64,000 nucleotides of DNA from JAICMB01 sp035295125 (lineage in GTDB: Bacteria; Acidobacteriota; Terriglobia; Bryobacterales; Bryobacteraceae): the NCBI GenBank assembly GCA_035295125.1, contig DATGJP010000080.1, positions 124,001 through 188,000 of the forward strand, written 5' to 3'. The notes beneath the pieces are model-generated. The model was not told where the DNA came from and did not search any database. It saw only the letters and a list, made by a program, of their open reading frames with translations. How positions within the stretch are numbered: position 1 is the stretch's first letter; each line of letters opens with the position of its first letter. This document shows positions 52,987 through 60,690 of the stretch, piece by piece. The position numbers and the translations under genes were made by a program.

Positions 52987-53691
52987 CTACCTGGCGGATT
53001 CGGGCTCGGCAGGCTGGCTGGTGCGATCCGTAATGAACTCAAGGAATCTACCACCGAACGGCGATCGAGAGTAGGTTGGCTTCGGGGCTGGCGTGACACC
53101 CATAAACATGCGACTCCCGCGAAAGTTTTCAAAAACTAGCCCCATTCCGACGAGCCTTGACAAGCTGCTAAGCTCTTCAACTTCATAATGAATCTCTTCA
53201 AGGTGGGGCTTCCAGCCGCTTAACCGTTTGTCATTCAAGATGCGCAGATCCTTCATGCTTAGATCGCGGAGAATACGAACGAAATCCTCTTTCTCCTCGT
53301 ACTCGAAATCGCCAGTGCCGCTATTTGCCAAAGCAACTCCGAAACGCCGGAACTTCTCTTCATCGCTAATGAGATGGACCTTCTCCAAAAGCAGAAAAAA
53401 GAGCGTGCAAAACTCTTCCGACTCAAAATACTTGGGATCAGGAACCTTAATTCGCTCTAACTCCGCGTGCAGTGCCTCGCAGATCTTGAGCAGGCCTCGT
53501 TCCCGACGTGTAGAAAATACCCCCAAGACTTTCGTCAGGATATGAGCAACGGGGGCCATCGATCCGACCAGCTCGGTCACGATTAGCCCCGACAAGCCGT
53601 ATTCCAACAGCTTTCTGGGAAGAGAATCCTTTTCGGCTTGTTCCTCCCTCTCGTATCTGATGAGGACCTCTGCAGGGTCGTCGATAGCCAT
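52987..53691 (-). CDS. Helical island protein, possibly related to DUF4393/abortive-infection proteins
   Basis: Length 234 residues. The sequence is helical with KDLRILNDKRL and FVRILRDLSMKDL patterns near the C-terminal half, and a hydrophobic helix near residues 33-52 (YGLSGLIVTELVGSMAPVAH). The composition is less GC-rich than the surroundings. It resembles proteins of the DUF4393/Abi type in general layout, but this is not certain. It is divergent from the Schlafen-like gene with a shared 243-base upstream region, an arrangement often seen for defence pairs. Confidence 0.5.
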   Translation of the reverse strand: MAIDDPAEVLIRYEREEQAEKDSLPRKLLEYGLSGLIVTELVGSMAPVAHILTKVLGVFSTRRERGLLKICEALHAELERIKVPDPKYFESEEFCTLFFLLLEKVHLISDEEKFRRFGVALANSGTGDFEYEEKEDFVRILRDLSMKDLRILNDKRLSGWKPHLEEIHYEVEELSSLSRLVGMGLVFENFRGSRMFMGVTPAPKPTYSRSPFGGRFLEFITDRTSQPAEPESAR

Positions 53692-53934
53692 ATCTAGACC
53701 TGCGAATTAGTTTACATGTGAAAACATTCCGTAGCTGGAAATGCCAACCCGGCGTGAAACGACTTACCCGCGAGAGTAGTATGATCATCGGTTGCCGGGT
53801 CGCTCCCGGTATCTTTGCGGGGCCGCGGCGGGCGCCTACATCGCTCGCCGTCCCGCAGCCTATGTAGGAGGCACGGCTCACGGACGCACGTGAAACACCG
53901 ATCCGGAGATAACGAATCACCGGAACAACAACAA
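53692..53934. promoter_or_regulatory. Divergent upstream region for the DUF4393-like and Schlafen-like genes
   Basis: It contains GCGAGAGTAGTATGAT at about 53770-53785, which is similar to the GCGTATGAT sequence upstream of the TIR gene and of the truncated ORF at 63667. Promoter assignment is inferred from these matches. Confidence 0.4.
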
Positions 53935-54888
53935 ATGGCCAAAGCACCGTGGAAATGGGATGAGGCCGATCTGAAGTCTCTGATCTCGTCGGCTGTGAGC
54001 GAATCGCTAGAGTTGGACTACAAGCGATGCGACGCGCTCCAGCGCGACTCAAAAAGAATCGACGAGCTGAGTAAGGACGTATCCTCTTTCGCAAACTCGG
54101 CCGGTGGAACGATCATCTATGGAATGGTGGAGGACAACAACGTACCTACGGCAATTGACAAAGGATACGACCCGCGCGGACCTATAACCCGGGAATGGCT
54201 CGAGAACGTGATCGACGGAAACATTCGTCCACGCATCGAGGGTGTCCGCATCCACGCTATAGACCTGAATGACCGGAGTCCGGGTAACATCGCCATCGTG
54301 GTCTCGATCCCGCAAAGCCTCAAAGCGCCACACATGGCTAAGGATCATCGCTATTACAAGCGGTTCGAATTAAAGTCCGTTCCGATGGAAGATTACGAGG
54401 TCCGGGACGTCGCTCATAGAATGCAAGGCCCGGATTTGCGGGTCACACTCTCCCTGACCCAATGTGTCCCCTATTCAATGTATGGGTATTCCGTTGCTCA
54501 ATTGGACCTTCACGTCGAAAATGAATCTCAACATACAGCAGAGTACGCTTACGTGACCGTGGGGATCGACAGCCGGCTCACGATAAATGCTCACGGCCAG
54601 TTCACAGTTCCACCTCGTCCACTGTTTTCCTACTACAAAGAACTGAGCGAAAAGTTTACGAGTCTTGCACTGACGTACGGGGGCTCTCACGAGCACCTCC
54701 CAATCTGGCGTGGAATAACGGTGAACCTGGGCAGCTTCCAAATTCGCATTCCTCAAATCCCAGAAGACCGATATCACGTGCTCGTGTACGTCTCAGCGCC
54801 CAACATGCCCGTGGTCCTAAAGAGATTCTTCATACTTGTCCAGTCGTATAGCGCTTCAATAATTGGAGCGGACGACCTCAGACCGTAA
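53935..54888 (+). CDS. Schlafen AlbA_2-domain protein
   Basis: Length 317 residues from the ATG at 53935; the frame is open upstream but those 40 residues are GC-rich filler. The AlbA_2/Schlafen domain lies within residues 17-165: ESLELDYKRCDAL, DELSKDVSSFANSAGGTIIYGMVED, then RPRIEGVRI and HRYYKRFELKSVPM. The second half is a beta-rich domain of unknown type. AlbA_2 proteins act in RNA cleavage, translation control or phage defence. The composition is less GC-rich than the chromosome, suggesting recent transfer. Confidence 0.75.
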   Translation: MAKAPWKWDEADLKSLISSAVSESLELDYKRCDALQRDSKRIDELSKDVSSFANSAGGTIIYGMVEDNNVPTAIDKGYDPRGPITREWLENVIDGNIRPRIEGVRIHAIDLNDRSPGNIAIVVSIPQSLKAPHMAKDHRYYKRFELKSVPMEDYEVRDVAHRMQGPDLRVTLSLTQCVPYSMYGYSVAQLDLHVENESQHTAEYAYVTVGIDSRLTINAHGQFTVPPRPLFSYYKELSEKFTSLALTYGGSHEHLPIWRGITVNLGSFQIRIPQIPEDRYHVLVYVSAPNMPVVLKRFFILVQSYSASIIGADDLRP

Positions 54889-55417
54889 TCATTGGCGCAC
54901 GCACGCGGCGTCGACAAGCACGAACGAGCGTCCAATTAAATGATCCGAGGCAGAGCGATCGGATCGGCTCGGCAGCACTGACCAAGGCAATGGGCTCAAC
55001 GGGCTTCCGCTGTCTCGCAGGCTCGCCGGCTTGGGCCAGTTGCGCCACGACCAGCAAGGCGCTCTGTCGACCGGCGACGCGCGACCCAGGCGGTCCGGTC
55101 GTGGGCACCGCCGCCGCCTGCAGGCTCGCGATGCTCGCAGGCGGCCGGTTGGCGATGCCCTCCACAGCAGGCGCGCGCGCTGGCGATCCGCGGCAAGCGG
55201 GCGCCAGGCTGGCCCGCACGCGAAGGCCAGGCCCGTCGCCGCGTCTGGCCACTCTGCTACGCTCCGCGGCGGCCTGCGGCAGCATGGTAATCAATCTTTC
55301 TTCCCATCGCCCGGCCCTTGTGTATGACCCGGATTTGCCCCTCGTTGCCGATAGTTCTTGACCGGGCCTGAGAACGGCCTTCTTGTTTGCTGTCCAAGCG
55401 CGATAACATCGCTTCAC
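54889..55417. other. GC-rich non-coding spacer between cargo genes
   Basis: Very GC-rich with many short repeats of CGCAGGCTCGC and GCGATGCTCGCAGGC type. Open frames here have no plausible protein composition. Together with similar tracts at about 52790-52986 and 58919-59340, it separates the island's cargo genes. Confidence 0.5.
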
Positions 55418-56119
55418 GTGTCTACAAACCCACCTCCCAACGTACAGCGGCTCATATTACCGAGCGGCTTCCCGGATGCCTTGTTTGAGACCATCAGTCA
55501 ACGCCTCGCTGCAAAGATTCACCCGTCTGCACAAGCGCCATCCGCCGCACAGTGGGACCACGTCGGCGGAGGTCAGAATGGCGTCCGCTACCGGCTCCGG
55601 GCCTGTGCGGATTACTGCAAAGAATTCACCAACAGCGTTCGTGACCTCGGAGACGCGCCGGTGCCAGAGGACCGATATTTGCAAGAGCGGCAGCTGTTCG
55701 GTTTCTTCGTATCCGGACTCGCTGCGGTGGATAGCTTCAGCTACCTTCTGTATTTCGCCGCCGCGTATCTTCAGCCGACGGCTTTCTTCCTCACCACTAC
55801 GCCCAGGAAGATTTCTTTGGATTCCACCGCCGAGGCTTTTAGCAAGCACTTCCCTCTCGAAACCGTAACGGCGAGCCTGAACAATCTGCTAGACGATCCG
55901 AGGTTTGTTGAGTGGAAGAATGCCAGAAATGTGCTCGCCCACCGCGCCGCGCCGGGTCGAGTCATATACGCTTTCGATACTGCGGCGGCAGACTGGAAGA
56001 TGCCGGGCCTAAACGCTAAAATCGACGACCAACTCATGCCTCCACGCCTGGATTGGCTGGTAGGGACTCTGGCACAGTTGGTTGCAGATACCGACGACTT
56101 CACCAAGAAGTATTTTTAA
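55418..56119 (+). CDS. Hypothetical protein with HEPN-like Rx4H motif
   Basis: About 233 residues from the GTG at 55418; a TTG at 55358 would add 20 residues of weaker composition. The sequence is helical, with a hydrophobic helix FFVSGLAAVDSFSYLLYFAA and near the C-terminal half WKNARNVLAHRAAPGR, where ARNVLAHR fits the HEPN RNase motif Rx4-6H. HEPN proteins are frequent in toxin-antitoxin and phage-defence systems. Whether this is an active RNase is inferred from that single motif. Confidence 0.5.
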   Translation: MSTNPPPNVQRLILPSGFPDALFETISQRLAAKIHPSAQAPSAAQWDHVGGGQNGVRYRLRACADYCKEFTNSVRDLGDAPVPEDRYLQERQLFGFFVSGLAAVDSFSYLLYFAAAYLQPTAFFLTTTPRKISLDSTAEAFSKHFPLETVTASLNNLLDDPRFVEWKNARNVLAHRAAPGRVIYAFDTAAADWKMPGLNAKIDDQLMPPRLDWLVGTLAQLVADTDDFTKKYF

Positions 56120-56280
56120 CGCGACCAATTCATCGTTCGTTTGCGCTCCCATGGCCGAGGAGGTTGCGAAGCTATGCCCGCGTAACCGACGCTAAGGCTG
56201 GCCCGGTTCCGTTGGCCGCGGCCAGCCCTGGGGCAATCACGACGGCAGGCGATTTGCAGGAACCACTCCCGAGGCAGGCG

Positions 56281-56304
56281 CGACACCTGTTACAGCCTGT
56301 TTCG
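56281..56304. promoter_or_regulatory. Partial CGACA-type site upstream of the XRE regulator
   Basis: CGACACCTGT is followed by TACAGCCTGTTTCG, located 20 bases before the ATG at 56325. Its first half matches the start of the site at 62940; the rest differs. Confidence 0.4.
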
Positions 56305-56324
56305 GTAGGGGCATCTTTCGCACC

Positions 56325-56735
56325 ATGCTAAATCTCACAATGCTCAGAGCCGCAGTGTTGCAACACGTCCGCCGCCTCATCAACACCCACCAGCTCACGC
56401 AGGAACGCGCCGCCGAGCTGGCCGGCTGCAGCCAGCCACATCTGTGCAACGCCCTGGCCGGCCACAAGCGATTAGCGGATTGTCACGTCGACGAGCTCAT
56501 TGAAGCGCTGCAGCTCACCGGCGCCGACCTGTTCACCAGCGAGGAACGCGAAGCGCTGCACGCCTGGCTCGATGGCTATCGCGTCGAAGAGCCCGCGCGA
56601 TCGCGGCCGCGGCCGTCCAAGGTACTCACCCTTCATCCGTCGCTTGCGGAGTGCCGGTCTGCTCTTGTGATGCGGCGCGCTTTGCACCGCGCGAAGCACG
56701 GCGCACTTTCGGAGCTTGAGCAATTGCCGGCGTAA
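56325..56735 (+). CDS. XRE-family helix-turn-helix regulator
   Basis: Length 136 residues. The HTH is at about residues 23-60 (QLTQERAAELAGCSQPHLCN...ALAGHKRL), followed by a Pro/Arg-rich segment. A start at 56340 is also possible. It is a likely regulator of the island, and the CGACA-type site just upstream suggests autoregulation. The 3' end overlaps the convergent gene at 56626. Confidence 0.75.
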   Translation: MLNLTMLRAAVLQHVRRLINTHQLTQERAAELAGCSQPHLCNALAGHKRLADCHVDELIEALQLTGADLFTSEEREALHAWLDGYRVEEPARSRPRPSKVLTLHPSLAECRSALVMRRALHRAKHGALSELEQLPA

Positions 56736-57069
56736 TGGTCGAGTGCTCCCAGAGCTTGAACTCCACCAGGCCCCCGCGATCGCTGACCACCTCCCCCACG
56801 CGTTGACCGGCAGCATCGTAGATCCAACCGAGATCGCCCGGAGTTGTTGAAATGCGTTCGACGGTCCGCCAGCGTGCCGGCAGATCGCTTTCAGGCTCCA
56901 CGATGTGATGATCGGCCGCGATGTGCTCACCCGGGCCCAATTCGACGGCTTCCGAGATGAGCTCCGACTCGCACCAGGCGATAGCAATGGGCACGCCGCT
57001 CAAGGCCTGTTTCCGTTCTTCGTGCCGCGCTTCGAGATCCGACACCAGCCGCAGTAGTCGCGACGCCAT
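56626..57069 (-). CDS. Hypothetical island protein
   Basis: Length 147 residues. It starts with a helical segment (ASRLLRLVSDLEARHEERKQ), followed by beta-rich sequence (AIAWCESELISEAVELGPGE...) and a basic Ala/Arg/Lys-rich tail. No known domain. It is five bases downstream of the DUF5681 gene and likely co-transcribed. Confidence 0.5.
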   Translation of the reverse strand: MASRLLRLVSDLEARHEERKQALSGVPIAIAWCESELISEAVELGPGEHIAADHHIVEPESDLPARWRTVERISTTPGDLGWIYDAAGQRVGEVVSDRGGLVEFKLWEHSTITPAIAQAPKVRRASRGAKRAASQEQTGTPQATDEG

Positions 57070-57074
57070 AAGAC

Positions 57075-57566
57075 CTACCTCCCAACCCTCCGCCGCGGAT
57101 CCAGGTCCTGCGGTCCGCCGAGCTGCGATTCCAGAGCTTCGAGCCTGACCGCGATTTCCGATGTCTCGATCGCCTTGCGCTGGACCTCCAGCATCGCGAG
57201 GTAGCCGCGGGCTTCCTCGATCGAGATGTCGCCGGCTGCCGCGCGACGAATGATCAGATCGGCAGCGTCGATCACCTCGGCGGCGGTCCGGATCCGCCTG
57301 AGCCCATCGAGTTCGACGACGCGATCCCGCCGAGTGGGAATCACGCGATCGAGCACCAGGCGCAGGCAGACGCGATCGCCATCCTTGGCCATTTCGACCA
57401 CCCGTTTTACGACGTCCTCACTGGCGCCGTCGAGCAGCTCGAGAGCGGCCGCGGTGGCTTTGTTCCTGGCGCCTCGAGGACGGCCGGCAGGGTTGCCCGA
57501 TTGCCCGCGGACGAAGCGGCCGCAGTTTCGCGACCCCTGTATTTCACCTGTTTTGTCAGGCTCCAT
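57075..57566 (-). CDS. DUF5681-domain protein
   Basis: Length 163 residues from the ATG at 57566; the longer frame to 57716 would cross the operator sites. The DUF5681 signature FVRGQSGNPAGRPRGARNK is at residues about 18-36, followed by helices. DUF5681 is a small basic domain common in mobile elements, often near terminase or DNA-methylase genes; its role is unclear. The CGACA-type site (57578-57598) lies 12 bases upstream of this start. Confidence 0.8.
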   Translation of the reverse strand: MEPDKTGEIQGSRNCGRFVRGQSGNPAGRPRGARNKATAAALELLDGASEDVVKRVVEMAKDGDRVCLRLVLDRVIPTRRDRVVELDGLRRIRTAAEVIDAADLIIRRAAAGDISIEEARGYLAMLEVQRKAIETSEIAVRLEALESQLGGPQDLDPRRRVGR

Positions 57567-57577
57567 GGCTCCATTCT

Positions 57578-57598
57578 CGACAATTCCGACAAGTGACG
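57578..57598 (-). promoter_or_regulatory. CGACA-type operator-like site, copy 2
   Basis: On the gene's strand it reads CGTCACTTGTCGGAATTGTCG, closely matching the site at 62940 upstream of the 62983 gene. It sits directly before the DUF5681 start. Confidence 0.55.
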
Positions 57599-57640
57599 GG
57601 ATTCTCAGTTCGCCTGCTCTAGCCCAAATAGAGGATGTTG

Positions 57641-57677
57641 CGACACGCGATGCCGACACGTGACGCGATGCTGTCGC
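57641..57677. promoter_or_regulatory. Cluster of CGACA/TGTCG half-sites
   Basis: CGACA at 57641 and 57654 and TGTCG at 57672, with GACACGCGATGC and GACGCGATGC as near direct repeats. Together with copy 2 this gives five half-sites in 100 bases upstream of the DUF5681 gene. Confidence 0.4.
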
Positions 57678-57692
57678 TTTCCGCGTCCGCGT

Positions 57693-57742
57693 GCAAACGG
57701 TCCCGCGCGCCGCCAACCTGCCTCATCACCGCACCAGGTCAG
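57693..57742. repeat. 50-bp direct repeat, left copy
   Basis: Matches 58919-58968 at 48 of 50 positions; the core runs from GCAAACGGTCCCGCGCGCC to CACCGCACCAGGTCAG. It brackets the alpha/beta hydrolase gene. Confidence 0.85.
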
Positions 57743-57776
57743 GCGACCGCTCGGTTTGTGCGATACGCCGGTTCCC

Positions 57777-58652
57777 TCAAGGACGAGCTTCCTCTCGCGC
57801 CGAAGACGGTTCGATGAAGAAACGTCTCAACTCCTTGGCTACACGATTCGGGTTGCCTTCGTTGCTTGGGCCAAGATGATCGAGGCCACGGAGAACCACC
57901 CTTCTGGCATGAGGCAGGGTTCGCTCCAATGCATCCAGGGCACACTGCAAATAAGCAGGCCCTTTGCTGCCACCGAGCAGCAATGCGTCCGCCTGCAGAT
58001 TGGCAAAAGCCGGCACCGTATCCTCTGTCTCCAGAACGAGGCGCACATCGCACTTCATTGTGGGAATCAGTAGTTCCAATGGTATGTCGCCGGCATTGAC
58101 CGGGTGATGTCTAATAGCAAACTTCAGCAATGGAACAAGCACCCACCGCGGCATGTATTCGAAGAACCGGGAAATCTGGATGCCCTTCAAGGCAGTCACG
58201 AGCGCGGCCGCCAATCTGCGTTGCTGAATTTCCCGTTCGTAGCGGTCAAGCCAATGGGTTGGTGATGATCCGTGCATGGAAAGGGCCGGCTCGTAGACTG
58301 CGACCTTCTGAATGGCGGGGATCCGAAGCGCGCCATGGATGGCGATGATTCCCCCCGAACTCAACCCGAAAACACGATGCGCCCCGCTTTCCAAAAGCAG
58401 TGCTTCAAGGTCTTCACACTGTTTGGAGAGGCCGGCGCAAATCTCGTAAGGTGCGTCGCTGAGCCCACGGCCGCGCCGGTCGGGAATATATACGGCAAAC
58501 GAGTCAACCAGACCCTCTGCAAGAAGCGTAAGATGTTGTGCGCCTTGCATGCCGCCGTGCAGCAGAATGACCGGCAGGCCCTGACCAGCTCGCCGGTACC
58601 CAATCCTAGTACCATCTCTGGAGGTCACCGACCCCGTAGCAAATCGTGCCAT
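57777..58652 (-). CDS. Alpha/beta hydrolase (cargo cassette)
   Basis: About 291 residues from the ATG at 58652, or 13 residues longer from a TTG. The oxyanion strand HGGMQGAQ, nucleophile elbow GLSSGG, and a late His in RGLDHLGPSNEG define an alpha/beta hydrolase. Esterase or lactonase activity is likely, the substrate unknown. Lower GC than the surroundings and the flanking 50-bp direct repeats suggest that this gene was inserted as a unit. Confidence 0.75.
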   Translation of the reverse strand: MARFATGSVTSRDGTRIGYRRAGQGLPVILLHGGMQGAQHLTLLAEGLVDSFAVYIPDRRGRGLSDAPYEICAGLSKQCEDLEALLLESGAHRVFGLSSGGIIAIHGALRIPAIQKVAVYEPALSMHGSSPTHWLDRYEREIQQRRLAAALVTALKGIQISRFFEYMPRWVLVPLLKFAIRHHPVNAGDIPLELLIPTMKCDVRLVLETEDTVPAFANLQADALLLGGSKGPAYLQCALDALERTLPHARRVVLRGLDHLGPSNEGNPNRVAKELRRFFIEPSSAREEARP

Positions 58653-58918
58653 AGACTTTCCGTCCCGTGTTCGCGCAACGCGAACAGCCAACGATCAATC
58701 CCATATTGTCTGGAAATGTTGTGTCTCCGGGGAAGGCTGCCAAATAGGATGGCGCGACGAATGAAAAGACTCAGATTATGCGAAGGAGATTTGGCTGGGG
58801 AAAGTTCCATGCTTCTCATCGGTGGGGCCGTGCTGCACATTATTCTCTGCTCAGCACAATATCGGTTATGGGGAGCTCGCCATAAGCGATAACTCCGGTT
58901 CACTCCGGATTGTGTAGA

Positions 58919-58968
58919 GCAAACGGTCCCGCGCGCCGCCGCCCTGCCTCATCACCGCACCAGGTCAG
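58919..58968. repeat. 50-bp direct repeat, right copy
   Basis: Differs from the left copy only at two adjacent positions (GC instead of AA) in the middle. Sequence beyond the repeat diverges. Confidence 0.85.
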
Positions 58969-59243
58969 CCGGCCATCCGATCTGGCGCTACGCAGGCAGC
59001 GGTACGGCGCGCTGTGAGCGGCAACAGCGCGGCCTTGGGCGAGCGTGGCGCGGTCGCCATCCTCGCCGCGCTCAAACCCATCGATCGGTAGCGCTGCTTC
59101 CCGACTGTGCCGCTTGCGCTGCGAGCCACCCGCGCGTTGCCACTCATGTCTGAAATCGGCGGGGAAGCAACGCGCGGCTGGCAGCTTGCTTCAGCGGCGC
59201 GCAGCAAGGCTCCGCCTTGTGCTCAATCGGAAGCCACCGCCAG

Positions 59244-59429
59244 CCGGGTTTTTTGCTGCTGACCCGCCACACCAGCACGACGGCTTACGCGCCACCCACA
59301 CAAGCACCGCCTGTTAAGGAACGCGCTGCGCGCGATCTCTGTTCACATTTCAGCCGGCGCTTGTGCGGGGCCTGGCGACTCCAGCCGTAAAACCTCGTGC
59401 TGGCGGGTCAGCGCAAAAAACCCGCCCGG
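59244..59429. repeat. Long imperfect inverted repeat (large hairpin)
   Basis: Arms 59244-59289 and 59386-59429 share CGGGTTTTTTGC, CTGACCCGCCA and CAGCACGA in inverted orientation, with small gaps. The loop is about 96 bases. It is located just upstream of the 59504 operon. Confidence 0.7.
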
Positions 59430-59503
59430 CCGTGGCAGTTTGGCGGCGGCTGGGAAGATTCCGGATTTCGGATCTAAGCGGCTCCGCCGCAGAAAGGTAC
59501 GAC

Positions 59504-60169
59504 ATGAACAGCAACCATGTGGCACGTGAAACTAACCCCTCGAACGGCAGCGGGAGACCCCAGCGGGAGAAGGTTCTCTTCCCGGTGAATGAGCCAGTGA
59601 TACTGATGCTCGATTACGACCAGGGCGAATTGAGCCCTGGTAAGTGGGGCGATCAATTCATGTGGGGATTCGACGGCCATACCCGCGTAGCGTGGATGGA
59701 CCCCGACGTTGACGCCCTCATCCGCAAGAGTGGAGCGAAGGCAGGCGACAGCGTTGCAATCTGCAAGCGCGAGATCCGAAGCGGATCGCGTAAGCGGGTG
59801 CAGTGGGAAGTTGAGCGCATCGACGACGAGACCGGCATGCCGGCCGGCGAACCGCACCAGGACGACTTGATTGCGGAGAAGGAGGAAGCAGCCAGGCGCG
59901 CCCGCCGCGATGCAGAGCGGCCCGCGCCAGAGCCAGCGCCCGCACCAGCGCCGGTGAAGGCCAGCAATGGCCAGGATACCCGCGCCGCCGGTATCGCAGT
60001 CGCGGCACAGCAATTCTCGGATCACATCATTGCGGCAGTGCTGGCATGCCAGGACTCGACCAAGCGAGCGGACCAGCTTGGGTTCAGCCTTCCCTGGACG
60101 GCCGCAGACGTCCGCGCGATCGCAACGACGATGTACATCCAGAGCGCAGGCAAAGGCGGCCGCCAATGA
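59504..60169 (+). CDS. Hypothetical protein, first gene of the nuclease operon
   Basis: Length 221 residues from the ATG at 59504, with AGAAAGG upstream. Residues about 20-115 appear beta-rich (VLFPVNEPVILMLDYDQGEL...WMDPDVDAL...SVAICKREIRSG), similar in layout to OB-fold or phage single-strand-binding proteins. A Glu/Ala/Pro-rich linker and a short helical tail follow. Such proteins are often located next to recombination nucleases, but the identity is unproved. The stop overlaps the next start (ATGA). Confidence 0.5.
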   Translation: MNSNHVARETNPSNGSGRPQREKVLFPVNEPVILMLDYDQGELSPGKWGDQFMWGFDGHTRVAWMDPDVDALIRKSGAKAGDSVAICKREIRSGSRKRVQWEVERIDDETGMPAGEPHQDDLIAEKEEAARRARRDAERPAPEPAPAPAPVKASNGQDTRAAGIAVAAQQFSDHIIAAVLACQDSTKRADQLGFSLPWTAADVRAIATTMYIQSAGKGGRQ

Positions 60170-60690
60170 GCAAGCTGTCCAGGCACCAAATTATGGCGAT
60201 GATCGGCAAAATCGAAGCGACCATCCACAGCCATGAAGCGCGGCCAGGAAGCGAAGCCAACATTCGCAAACTGGAAGCATCCGAGCGAAAGCTCGAAGCC
60301 TACCGCGCCGAGCTCGCCCAGCGCGAAGCCGGGGAGAAAGCCGCCGCCGAGCCAGCGGCGGCCGCGCCGCCGGCAAAGCAGAACGACCGCCTGAACACCG
60401 CATGCCCCGACTGCCACGCACAGCCAGGCGAAAAGTGCAGCAACTACAAAGGCCAGACTTGCGCCCCGCACCGATCGCGCAAACCGCCACGCAAGGTAGT
60501 AGAAATCAGCCCCACCACCGCAAGCGGAATCCGCTATCAGGTGGACCAGGAACTACTCACCGCAGTCCGGCGGCTTGCGCAATGGTGGACCACCGGAACG
60601 ATTCAGGAAGCGACCTGGATGGTATCGAGCGAACAATTCCAGGCACAGCTAGCCGAGCAGCACGCACGGCAGAAAGCGGCCCAGGCATGA
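60166..60690 (+). CDS. Phage-type zinc-finger protein
   Basis: Length 174 residues. An N-terminal helical coiled-coil segment (KLEASERKLEAYRAELAQRE) is followed by a zinc finger CPDCHAQPGEKCSNYKG...CAPHRSR, which is seen in phage-associated DNA-binding proteins. The stop overlaps the next gene start (ATGA), giving a tight three-gene operon with the nuclease. DNA binding is likely. Confidence 0.7.
   Translation: MSKLSRHQIMAMIGKIEATIHSHEARPGSEANIRKLEASERKLEAYRAELAQREAGEKAAAEPAAAAPPAKQNDRLNTACPDCHAQPGEKCSNYKGQTCAPHRSRKPPRKVVEISPTTASGIRYQVDQELLTAVRRLAQWWTTGTIQEATWMVSSEQFQAQLAEQHARQKAAQA

Larger units (their letters stand above)
58653..59503. other. Spacer with repeat and long inverted repeats
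   Basis: No gene is supported. It contains the right copy of the 50-bp direct repeat (58919-58968) and a long imperfect inverted repeat (59244-59289 with 59386-59429), each arm containing a T6 or A6 run flanked by GCGGG/CCCGC. The latter could form a large hairpin. Confidence 0.5.

Noticed and set aside
54990..55361. Open frames in the GC-rich spacer after the Schlafen-like gene
   Set aside because: Biased composition, several competing frames, no ribosome site and no domain.
57693..58968. Integron cassette with attC sites
   Set aside because: The direct repeats flank a single gene, but the GTTRRRY and RYYYAAC core sites of attC were not found and no integrase is visible; kept only as a direct-repeat-bounded cassette.
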